From contig CAZDZL010000015.1 in assembly GCA_964509885.1 (NCBI GenBank), forward strand, positions 1-64,000: a stretch of DNA of 64,000 nt, given 5' to 3'. Each line of letters opens with the position of its first letter. Position 1 is the first letter of the stretch. A program made the position numbers and the translations under genes. Origin of the DNA: Palsa-1447 sp964509885. Lineage in GTDB: Bacteria > Verrucomicrobiota > Verrucomicrobiia > Opitutales > Opitutaceae. The notes beneath the pieces were generated by a model. That model searched no databases. It was not told the DNA's origin and saw only the letters and a list, made by a program, of their open reading frames with translations. Shown here piece by piece: positions 36,645-43,752 of this stretch.

Positions 36645-37020
36645 CTAATATTTCACCGACTGCAACACTCCTGCAACGCTTAGCGCCCATTTAAGGCTAG
36701 GCGACGCTTTTCCTCAGGATGTTTGTAATTACAAGGGGTAGCGTAGGTTTTTTGAGGGTCGAGCTCCCCTTCCACCAATGTGTGAAACCTGTGCTCCTGA
36801 GGACGCACACCGGTTACGGCGCAGTGCCCAATGTTCCACCGACCGTTGGGCGAGGATCACCAAGCTGCACCAATCACGGAATAATGGAGTGCCCAGGCTC
36901 CACATCTGTTGTGCCGATTGGGACACTGACTCGACCTCCTCCTCCACACGGTATCGCACTCCGCAGGTGACCTCGGTCGGCAGCGGCGCGAGGAGGATGA
37001 AGCGGCCAGAGGGCGCTGGG
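36645..37020. other. Gene-poor stretch beyond the island
   Basis: About 380 bp with mixed composition and no gene I can support. Open frames here on either strand lack family character, codon bias and ribosome sites. No tRNA or integrase fragment is recognisable. Confidence 0.5.
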
Positions 37021-37040
37021 CCGCCTCGCCCGCGAGGCGG
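37021..37040. repeat. Perfect 8-bp hairpin at the end of a TPR gene remnant
   Basis: CCGCCTCG and CGAGGCGG flank a CCCG loop. The hairpin sits exactly where the TPR homology of the minus-strand remnant stops. It may be a REP-type element or a terminator; no T tract follows. Confidence 0.45.
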
Positions 37041-37409
37041 AAACCGTAGGGCCTCCGTGCAGTCCATTTCGGCCTTATCGTATATTCCCATGTGCAAATA
37101 CGATGCCCCCCGGAGCACGTAGTTGTGAGCACCCTTGGGATTGGCCGCAATTGCTCTGTCGAGTGTGGCGATGGCATCGGTAAAGTCACCCGCCCTGATG
37201 AATCCCTCTGCCTTCTCGCCAAGGGCAGTCGCGTCGTCGTCGTCCACTTGAGCATCATCGGCGGTCCGCCGCACCGGATCTGGGGCACTCGCTTCCAGGC
37301 TCGAAAGGGCGATGAGTACGAGGGCGATGGATAATGGCAGCGCAAACCGTGCCGCGAGAGGCAACAAGCCCCTTCCCCTCTCGCGCATCCGTTCCATTAT
37401 CCCTGCCAT
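37041..37409 (-). pseudogene. Truncated exported TPR protein
   Basis: The first 123 codons look genuine: a basic start, a signal/membrane helix (A-L-P-L-S-I-A-L-V-L-I-A-L), an acidic linker, then about one and a half TPR motifs (A-E-G-F-I-R-A-G-D-F-T-D-A-I-A-T-L-D-R-A and L-R-G-A-S-Y-L-H-M-G-I-Y-D-K-A). After E-A-L-R-F the frame stays open to 36729 but loses any TPR character. The break coincides with a perfect hairpin at 37021-37040. I read this as a gene cut short by rearrangement next to the island, although expression of the 226-residue frame cannot be excluded. Confidence 0.45.
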
Positions 37410-37538
37410 TCACGGTGACCTTCGCCGCAAATGCGATGTCCAAGCAAGTCAGAATGCTTTGCGCACGACTCGCCTTAAGCGGGAGCACATACCCAAAATC
37501 CGCTCGCCCAATCGGGAATCATTGTCAGAGATCGCTTC

Positions 37539-38849
37539 GTGGATCTCCGGGACAAGCCCGTTTCGCTCAGGAAAGGGATTGTCTCCCATTTTGCCCGATG
37601 CTGCGTCGCCTCGCTTCTCGCCGCCACGGCTTCGACAGCCTGCAGGGCGGATTTGGTCGGTGACCCGACGCTCCGCGTCGGCTCAAGCGGCCGCTACTTT
37701 GTGGATGGAAATGGGAGGCCGTTTTTCTGGCAGGGCGACACCGAGTGGGAGCTGTTCCATCTCTTTTCTGCTCCCGACGCGGAGACCCTCCTGGCGAAGC
37801 GCCGCGACCAGGGATTCAACGTGGTCCAGGTCATGGTCACCGGCGTGTACCCCGAGTGGGATTCCATGAAGGGCATGAAGCCGTGGAGGGAAACGCAGGC
37901 CTGGCTGGACAACAATCCGCTGACGCCCAACGAGGAGTATTTCATGCGGGTCGACGCGATCGTGGACATGGCGGCAAGATCCGGGATCGTCCTTGTGGTC
38001 GGCGTGTACCACGCTGCGGACCAGGACAAGGGCCGGATCACGCTCCAGAATGCGAAGCCCTGGGCCGAATGGCTGGCGACGCGGTACCGGCATGCCGGGA
38101 ATGTTGTTTGGAGCATGTACCCGCACGCGGTCGCCGATTCGGAGCCGGTCATCCGCGCGACGGTGGAGGGTCTCCTGGAGGGCGGTGGAGAGGGCCACAT
38201 CATCACCATGCACCCGGACCCTTCCCCGAAGTCGTCCAGTTTCATGCATGCCGAGCGGTGGCTGTCGTTCAACACGCTTCAGACCTGGAGCACAGGCCTC
38301 GCGAACCGCGACATGGTGGCGGCGGACTATGCAAGGATGCCGGCGAAGCCCGTCGTCGATGGGGAGGCCCGCTACGAGGGGGAGGACGGCACAACCCCGC
38401 TCGAATGCCGCAGGGCGGGGTACTGGGCGTGCCTCGCCGGGGGGTTCTACTCGTACGGGCACAGGGACAACTGGATGTCGCCGCCGACCTGGCGGCAGTG
38501 GTGGGACACCCCCGGTGCCTCGCAGATTCGGGTGATGGGCGGCGTGTTCAGGTCCCTCGACTGGTGGAAGCTGGTGCCGGACCAAGCCCTCATCGTAAAT
38601 GCTGCAAAGGGGGATGTCGCCGCCCGCTCGGCGGATGGGGACTGGATCCTGGCGTACCTGACCGGCGACACGCCGGTCACCATTGGGATACACGGGATCA
38701 CCGGTTCCAAATCGGCCGAAGGCTGGTGGATCGATCCCCTGACCGGCGCCAGGACGCCGATCGGGCGTTTCCCCGCCTCCGGTAAACGCACCTTTGCGCC
38801 CCCGTCCGGGTGCCAGGACGCCGTTCTCCTCATCAAGAAGTCAGACTGA
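37539..38849 (+). CDS. Apiosidase-like glycoside hydrolase (DUF4038/GH140-type)
   Basis: A 436-residue enzyme with the N-terminal (beta/alpha)8 signature Y-F-V-D-G-N-G-R-P-F-F-W-Q-G-D-T-E-W and R-D-Q-G-F-N-V-V-Q. The likely nucleophile Glu is in K-P-V-V-D-G-E-A-R-Y-E. The C-terminal beta-sandwich ends with W-W-I-D-P-L-T-G-A. GH140 enzymes release apiose side chains of rhamnogalacturonan II, but the acid/base region is atypical here (N-V-V-W-S-M-Y-P-H-A instead of a W-x-x-G-G-D type). The start is uncertain: GTG at 37539 is the first usual codon and precedes a weak signal peptide (V-A-S-L-L-A-A-T-A-S-T-A-C-R-A). It is 13 bp from the deacetylase gene. Confidence 0.75.
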   Translation: MDLRDKPVSLRKGIVSHFARCCVASLLAATASTACRADLVGDPTLRVGSSGRYFVDGNGRPFFWQGDTEWELFHLFSAPDAETLLAKRRDQGFNVVQVMVTGVYPEWDSMKGMKPWRETQAWLDNNPLTPNEEYFMRVDAIVDMAARSGIVLVVGVYHAADQDKGRITLQNAKPWAEWLATRYRHAGNVVWSMYPHAVADSEPVIRATVEGLLEGGGEGHIITMHPDPSPKSSSFMHAERWLSFNTLQTWSTGLANRDMVAADYARMPAKPVVDGEARYEGEDGTTPLECRRAGYWACLAGGFYSYGHRDNWMSPPTWRQWWDTPGASQIRVMGGVFRSLDWWKLVPDQALIVNAAKGDVAARSADGDWILAYLTGDTPVTIGIHGITGSKSAEGWWIDPLTGARTPIGRFPASGKRTFAPPSGCQDAVLLIKKSD

Positions 38850-38862
38850 CAAGGATACCCTC

Positions 38863-39639
38863 ATGAAATCCTCCTCGCGCAGAACGTTCTTCCAGCAGGC
38901 TGCGGCCGGCCTCGGCATGCTCTCCCTGGCACCGTCCGGCCTGGGCGCGGGGGACGGGGGCGGCTCCAAGATGCTGAAGGTGGCCTGCGTGGGCGGGCAC
39001 CCGGGAGACCCGGAGGCGGGCTCGGGAGGCACGCTGGCCCGGTTCGCCGCCGCGGGGCACTCGGTCACGAACATCTACTTCACCCGCGGCGAGGCGGGCG
39101 TTCCCGGCAAGACGCATGACGAGGCCGCGGCGATCCGAACCGCCGAGGCAATCGCGGCATGTGCGATACTGGGTGCCAAGCCCGTCTTCGCTGGGCAGAT
39201 GGACGGGGCCTCCGTCGTAAGCAACGAGTGGGTGGAGAGGATGGGGCAGCTGATCGCGGAGGAGAAACCCGACATCGTCTTCACCCACTGGCCCATCGAT
39301 TCACACAAGGATCACCAGTGCGCGGGCCTGCTCACCATCCAGGCTTGGATGCGGGCGAAGGCGAGCTTCGAGCTCTATTTCTTCGAGGTCGGCTCAGGGG
39401 TCGAGACGATGACGTTTCATCCGACCGACTACGTCGATATCACCGCCGTCCAGGAGCTGAAGCGAAGAGCCGTGAACTGCCACGCGAGCCAGAACCCCCC
39501 GAAGATCTACGAACCGGGAGTCCCGGGGAACCAGGCGATCATGGAGGAGTACCGCGGCATGCAGATGGGGGTGAAGGCGGCGGAGGCCTTCGTGAAGTTG
39601 GTGGGCCTCAAGAAGGGAAACACGATCGCCGGCCTGTGA
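38863..39639 (+). CDS. Exported PIG-L/LmbE-family deacetylase
   Basis: A 258-residue zinc-dependent N- or O-deacetylase of the PIG-L family. The metal motif is usually A-H-P-D-D; here it reads G-G-H-P-G-D-P-E, and the distal site is F-T-H-W-P-I-D-S-H-K-D-H, fully typical. A twin-arginine type leader is present (S-S-R-R-T-F-F-Q-Q-A-A-A-G-L), so the folded enzyme would act in the periplasm. The ATG at 38863 opens that leader. It lies 13 bp after the GH140-like gene and probably acts on the same glycan. Confidence 0.88.
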   Translation: MKSSSRRTFFQQAAAGLGMLSLAPSGLGAGDGGGSKMLKVACVGGHPGDPEAGSGGTLARFAAAGHSVTNIYFTRGEAGVPGKTHDEAAAIRTAEAIAACAILGAKPVFAGQMDGASVVSNEWVERMGQLIAEEKPDIVFTHWPIDSHKDHQCAGLLTIQAWMRAKASFELYFFEVGSGVETMTFHPTDYVDITAVQELKRRAVNCHASQNPPKIYEPGVPGNQAIMEEYRGMQMGVKAAEAFVKLVGLKKGNTIAGL

Positions 39640-39640
39640 T

Positions 39641-39853
39641 TCAGAGTAACGCCCGGAACTGTTGCGGCGTGAGGCCTGCATCCTTCGCGATTGCACCCAT
39701 CGTGATGGCATTGATGGGCGAATGCCTTGGTATCGTCAGGCGGACGCTCCCGTTGCTCATGATCACGTGACCGCTCTGGCGCGCGATGCGGAAGCCGACC
39801 TTACGAAACACCCGCACCGCGTCGCCCTGGCCGATTCCCGGAATCCGGGGCAT
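39641..39853 (-). CDS. hicA: HicA-family mRNA interferase toxin
   Basis: A 70-residue dsRBD-like toxin. HicA features are G-D-A-V-R-V-F-R-K-V-G-F-R, the catalytic His in Q-S-G-H-V-I-M, L-T-I-P-R-H-S-P and the ending I-A-K-D-A-G-L-T-P-Q-Q-F. It would cleave mRNA when unopposed. It follows its antitoxin with a 3-bp gap (stop 39857, ATG 39853), which is antitoxin-first order, opposite to the textbook hicAB order. Its stop lies 1 bp from that of the convergent deacetylase gene. Confidence 0.88.
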   Translation of the reverse strand: MPRIPGIGQGDAVRVFRKVGFRIARQSGHVIMSNGSVRLTIPRHSPINAITMGAIAKDAGLTPQQFRALL

Positions 39854-39856
39854 AGG

Positions 39857-40261
39857 CTAGATGAGCACGTCTGCCTGCTCGACCCGTTTTAGGCCCGTCT
39901 CTTCCTTTTCGACCTCAAGCCAGAGGCGTATCGCCTCTCTTATGTTCTTCAGCGCCTCCGTGCGGCTCTTTCCCTGCGAATGGCAGCCCGCGAGGTCCGG
40001 ACAACTCACGGCCCAACCCTCGGCAGATTCAAACAGGTTGATTTTGAACTGCAGGCGGCTTGACCGAACATAAGGGGAGGGAGACGCCTCGGCCAAAAAT
40101 GCGCCAGGCGCTCGCTGGGCAACCGGATCCGGCACGACATACTCGCTCAGCTGCACGAAACGGCCGCCGCGCCGGATGACCACCGGGACCCCGTTCTTCA
40201 GAACGCTGTCGAGTAACCGACCCAGCTTGGGCTTTGCCGTGGAAACCGTGAAATAGGTCAT
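39857..40261 (-). CDS. Chimeric antitoxin: Phd/YefM-like N-terminus fused to HicB domain
   Basis: A 134-residue protein. Residues 1-45 look like a Phd/YefM DNA-binding domain (T-V-S-T-A-K-P-K-L-G-R-L-L-D-S-V, then V-P-V-V-I-R-R-G-G-R-F-V-Q-L). After a Pro/Ala-rich linker, residues ~72-134 are a HicB core (W-A-V-S-C-P-D-L-A-G-C-H-S-Q-G and E-A-L-K-N-I-R-E-A-I). HicB normally carries its DNA-binding helix-turn-helix or RHH domain at the C-terminus; here it is replaced by a different N-terminal domain. The ATG at 40261 overlaps a 19-bp palindrome; an upstream ATG at 40291 is in frame. Stop to hicA start is 3 bp. Confidence 0.8.
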   Translation of the reverse strand: MTYFTVSTAKPKLGRLLDSVLKNGVPVVIRRGGRFVQLSEYVVPDPVAQRAPGAFLAEASPSPYVRSSRLQFKINLFESAEGWAVSCPDLAGCHSQGKSRTEALKNIREAIRLWLEVEKEETGLKRVEQADVLI

Positions 40262-40279
40262 GGACCGATATTCGGTCCA
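40261..40279. promoter_or_regulatory. Palindromic operator candidate at the antitoxin start codon
   Basis: TGGACCGA and TCGGTCCA are perfect inverted arms around a TAT centre. One arm touches the antitoxin ATG. Toxin-antitoxin operons are usually autoregulated through such palindromes. The location leaves no room for a Shine-Dalgarno site, so the mRNA may be leaderless, or the true start is 40291. Confidence 0.6.
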
Positions 40280-40324
40280 AAAAGAGACCATGTCAACGCT
40301 GCGCGGAACCCCGCGCGAATTGCC

Positions 40325-41392
40325 TCAGTTGCTCGCGACGAGCGCGGGGGCCGGCGCCTTGACCTCCGTGAAGAGCACCATCCTGGAGAGCTGCGCCGGC
40401 TTGTCCCCCTCGGGAAGAACCCGCGCCTCGACCCCGTCGATCTCCGCGTAGCCGATGGTCATCATGTTGACGCGGTGGCCCGTGGAGGCGCGATCGGGAA
40501 GGTTGAACTCGCGGCCCTGGTTCAGCCAGAGGCGGCGCTCGGTGAGGCCGCTGAACCAGCGGTCCGGGCCCAGGCCCTTGGGATCCTCGGCCTCGACCAG
40601 GTCGGTCGGCACCCAGCCGTAGCCCGGGAGGAAGTACTCGGCCCAGCAGCGGTAGCCGGGATCGACGTTCTTGCCGGCATTGGCCTCGCGAAGCCTGTAG
40701 CCCATCTGGAGCCGGGCCGGGATGCCCCGCGAGCGCGCCAGGGCGATGAAGAGCGAGTGAATGTCGGTGCAGGTCCCGCCGCCGTGGGCGAGGCACGTCT
40801 CGGCGTCGCCCGCGCTGTACTTCGACTTGGACGGGTCCCTCGAGTAGTGGATGGTGCTGCCGGCGACGAGGGTCAGGAGGGCCTTGGCCTCCACGGCGGG
40901 ATTGGTCTCGGCGCCGCAGGCCTTGGCTGCCATGGCCGAGATGGCGGGCGTGACCTGCATGTGCGGGGCGTCCTGCACCAGCTCGTCGGCAAACACCTGC
41001 CTGACGGTGTCCGTTATCTGGCCGACCTTGGCGGGATCAACGGCGACGGACACGGAACGGCGCCGGAGCGTGAAGTCGAGCTTCGCCGACAGGGTGGGCG
41101 AGGAGGGCGTCGAGACCTCGGTGAACAGGAACCGGTTCCCGTGGTCGGCCTCGCGCACGATGCTCCATTTTCCGGGAATCGTGGCGGCCAGGTCCAGGAC
41201 CTCCTGGTCCGTGTTGTCGCCCGGGACTGATATCCACCATTTCACCGTGTGGGTGCCGTCCGGGATGCCGGAGAGCGTGACCGTCTGTTCCACTTGGTAG
41301 GTCGCGGTTCCCGGATCCAAGGCCGTCTGGGCGGGCATGGCCGTTGCGTATCCGGTGGCGAGCATGGCGAGGAGGAGACGGGTGGTATTCAT
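40325..41392 (-). CDS. Exported transglutaminase-like protein
   Basis: A 355-residue exported protein with a transglutaminase-like fold. A signal peptide (M-N-T-T-R-L-L-L-A-M-L-A-T-G-Y-A) fixes the start at 41392. The core begins with the nucleophile Cys in G-G-G-T-C-T-D-I-H and continues with L-A-R-S-R-G-I-P-A-R. The third element is P-G-Y-R-C-W-A-E-Y-F-L-P-G-Y-G-W-V-P-T-D: the Asp is present, but the catalytic His usually found two residues before the Trp is Arg. The enzyme may be inactive as a protease/transglutaminase or use another residue. It is the only gene in this orientation between the TA pair and rhaT. Confidence 0.8.
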   Translation of the reverse strand: MNTTRLLLAMLATGYATAMPAQTALDPGTATYQVEQTVTLSGIPDGTHTVKWWISVPGDNTDQEVLDLAATIPGKWSIVREADHGNRFLFTEVSTPSSPTLSAKLDFTLRRRSVSVAVDPAKVGQITDTVRQVFADELVQDAPHMQVTPAISAMAAKACGAETNPAVEAKALLTLVAGSTIHYSRDPSKSKYSAGDAETCLAHGGGTCTDIHSLFIALARSRGIPARLQMGYRLREANAGKNVDPGYRCWAEYFLPGYGWVPTDLVEAEDPKGLGPDRWFSGLTERRLWLNQGREFNLPDRASTGHRVNMMTIGYAEIDGVEARVLPEGDKPAQLSRMVLFTEVKAPAPALVASN

Positions 41393-41588
41393 GGGGGTAA
41401 GAGGAGGTCGGGACACCGACGTGTGCCGGGATTCCCGAGGCTCCTCCACCGCCGCCCGCAGCCGCAATGGCGGTGGGACCAAGGCGCTGAATTATTTGGT
41501 CACTCGCGCGAAATCCGTGGCGGATGGCACCGAACCGTCCCGACGCCAACGGAGCGGCAGCGGCGACGCGGGGCCGACTCGCAAGCCA

Positions 41589-42683
41589 TCACTTGGCGTG
41601 CACGCCCAGGTAATTGCCGTAGCCGACGGTCAGCGTGGAAAAGACGAGGGTCGCGATGCCGAATCCGATCAGAAGGTGCGTCCGCCGGCTCGCGCCCTTC
41701 CATTCGTGAAGGATCCAGCCCCACATGGTGCTGAAGATGATGATGCTGGCCATGTGCAGCGTCCACGAGGAGAAGCGGAAGCGCCCCATCTGAGTCTCAC
41801 CCATGGTGTAGAAGAAGAACTGCAGGTACCACGTCGTGCCCGCGACCGCGCAGAAAAAGAGGTTGCTTGCCACGGGTATGCGCGTGTCCGCGGGGGCGGT
41901 ATCCCCGGCTGGGGGCCGAAGGCTGCGGCTCGCGTACTGGTAGCCCGTCCTGTTGCGCAGGTTGAGCGCGACGCACCAGATCAGGTTCGTCGTGAATCCC
42001 CCGAGGAGGACGACGACCAGCTTGGGCAGCCCGGTCCAGATCGTTCCCGTACCGGCCGCCGCCGACAAGTCGGATATCGGGGCACCCGCGTCGAGCCCGT
42101 AGGCGAAGCACGAGCTCATGACCCCGGAGAAGACGGCCACGAGCATGCCCTTCCTGAAGCTGAACTCCTTGATCGCGGCCTTCTTTGTCTCGTCGGACAT
42201 CTCGCGCTCCTTCGAGAATCCGGCAAGGGCCGCGACCGAGATGCCGATGAGGCAGATCGCGACGCCGACCAGAGTGACCTTGCCGGAACCGGTGGCGGCG
42301 ATCGCCGCCAGCTGCCCCTTGAAGATCGGCGGCACGAGGGTCCCGAACGCCGCGCAGAAGCCCAGCGCGACGCCCATGCCGAGGGACATCCCGAGGTAGC
42401 GCATCGTGAGGCCGAAGGTCAGCCCGCCGATGCCCCAGAGAGCGCCGAACATCCAGGCGTAGAAGAGCGTGCGCGCCGGCGTGCGGCCGAGGACGCCGAC
42501 CAGGTCGTTCGTCATGAGGAGCCCGAGCGCCCAGGGGGCGATGATCCAGCTGAAGAAGCCGCCCACGAGCCAGTAGGTCTCCCAGGCCCAGTTGCGGACG
42601 CGCCGGTAGGGGACGTAGAAGCTCCCGGAGGCCAGGCCGCCGAGCCAGTGGAAGCAGACGCCGAGGAACGGATTGGGGTTCAT
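41589..42683 (-). CDS. rhaT: L-rhamnose/proton symporter
   Basis: A 364-residue inner-membrane symporter of the RhaT family, with about ten hydrophobic helices. Family phrases include G-S-F-Y-V-P-Y-R-R-V-R-N-W, E-T-Y-W-L-V-G-G-F-F-S-W and R-Y-L-G-M-S-L-G-M-G-V-A-L-G. It would import free L-rhamnose across the inner membrane. It is downstream of the AraC regulator (35 bp) and divergent from rhaA, completing the pathway. Confidence 0.95.
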   Translation of the reverse strand: MNPNPFLGVCFHWLGGLASGSFYVPYRRVRNWAWETYWLVGGFFSWIIAPWALGLLMTNDLVGVLGRTPARTLFYAWMFGALWGIGGLTFGLTMRYLGMSLGMGVALGFCAAFGTLVPPIFKGQLAAIAATGSGKVTLVGVAICLIGISVAALAGFSKEREMSDETKKAAIKEFSFRKGMLVAVFSGVMSSCFAYGLDAGAPISDLSAAAGTGTIWTGLPKLVVVLLGGFTTNLIWCVALNLRNRTGYQYASRSLRPPAGDTAPADTRIPVASNLFFCAVAGTTWYLQFFFYTMGETQMGRFRFSSWTLHMASIIIFSTMWGWILHEWKGASRRTHLLIGFGIATLVFSTLTVGYGNYLGVHAK

Positions 42684-42718
42684 GAGGGGTCTTGGGGTTG
42701 GGGCCTCGCGAAGGCCTG

Positions 42719-43600
42719 TCAGTCGCGCCGCCTTCGCCAGTGGTCGGGCGACTGCCCGTACTGCTTCTTGAAGGCCGCCGAGAGATGGAACGGGGAGGCG
42801 AACCCGAGGCGCTCCGATATCGACTGGAGGCTTTCCGAGGAGCTGCCAATCAGGCGCCGCGCCTTCTCCATGCGCAGGCGGCGCACGTACTGGTACGGGG
42901 CCAGCCCGGTGTGCCGCTTGAACTCGCGTCGGAAGTAGGAGTAGGCCACGCCGAGCTCCCGGGCGAGGCCGGGAATCGAGGGCGGGCTGTCGACGGCGTC
43001 CATGAGCAGCCGCTCGGCCCTGGCGACAAAGCTCGTGATGGGGCGCGAGGGCGCAAGGAGCCGGGGCGCCTCGACGACGAGCGAGAGGATCTGCAGGCCC
43101 AGGGCGGCCGCCTCGGCGTCAAAGCCCGCCGCTGAAACCGACATGCGGGAGCGGACCTCGTCCATGAGAGCCTCGAGCCTCGCGGCGCGCTCGATCTTGA
43201 CCACGCAGTGTGCGGCCCCCAGCACGCCCTTCTTGTATAAGGCATCGGGCGTCGCCCCCTGGAGCTCGATCCAGTGCTCCGTCCAGCCCGTCCCGGGATC
43301 GGGCGCGTAGCGGTGCCACACGCCGGGAAGGACGATGAGCGCGGTGCCGGCCTCAATGGGGACGAGGCCCGTCGCGCGCGACTCGAAGCGTCCGCGGCCC
43401 TCCGCGATGAAGACGATCTGGCACGCGCCGAGCACGCGGCCGGTGTCCCAGCTGAAATGGTGGTCGGCGGGGTGCCCGGGGGGCGGGTAGGGCGAACCCG
43501 CCGGGCAGGTCTGGTGGCCGCAGCCCGTCACGGCGATTCCCCAGGCTTCCGACTCGGGAGGATTTACAAGATAATGGCGGGAGTCGCGGGGGGGACGCAT
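42719..43600 (-). CDS. AraC-family regulator of the rhamnose cluster
   Basis: A 293-residue activator. The N-terminal half is a cupin-like sugar-sensing domain (I-E-A-G-T-A-L-I-V-L-P-G-V-W-H-R-Y). The C-terminal ~95 residues contain the two helix-turn-helix units of AraC proteins (L-A-R-E-L-G-V-A-Y-S-Y-F-R-R-E-F-K and I-S-E-R-L-G-F-A-S-P-F-H-L-S-A-A-F-K-K). Its position, 152 bp divergent from rhaA and just before rhaT, suggests it senses L-rhamnose and controls both arms. It is not close enough to E. coli RhaS or RhaR for me to use those names. Confidence 0.9.
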   Translation of the reverse strand: MRPPRDSRHYLVNPPESEAWGIAVTGCGHQTCPAGSPYPPPGHPADHHFSWDTGRVLGACQIVFIAEGRGRFESRATGLVPIEAGTALIVLPGVWHRYAPDPGTGWTEHWIELQGATPDALYKKGVLGAAHCVVKIERAARLEALMDEVRSRMSVSAAGFDAEAAALGLQILSLVVEAPRLLAPSRPITSFVARAERLLMDAVDSPPSIPGLARELGVAYSYFRREFKRHTGLAPYQYVRRLRMEKARRLIGSSSESLQSISERLGFASPFHLSAAFKKQYGQSPDHWRRRRD

Positions 43601-43655
43601 GCAGGGTCAATTTATGAATGCAAAAGGTCAGCGCCGGCATTCCAAGTCAAGTTTC

Positions 43656-43675
43656 AATGGGGTATGATCGCCATT
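43656..43675. promoter_or_regulatory. Inverted repeat in the rha divergent promoter region
   Basis: AATGG and CCATT form an inverted repeat around GGTATGATCG in the 152-bp gap between the AraC gene and rhaA. Two further GGTCAG motifs lie near 43626 and 43683. Any of these could be the regulator's binding site. Confidence 0.3.
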
Positions 43676-43752
43676 CTCCTCCGGGTCAGACACGTGATTC
43701 GAGTGTCAGAAACTGCATTGAGCTTCACCCCAACCTCCACCAGCCTGCCCGT

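Noticed and set aside
36620..36703. Second tRNA-Ser gene
   Set aside because: Only the last 25 bp are present; there is no acceptor 5' strand, D arm or anticodon arm upstream.
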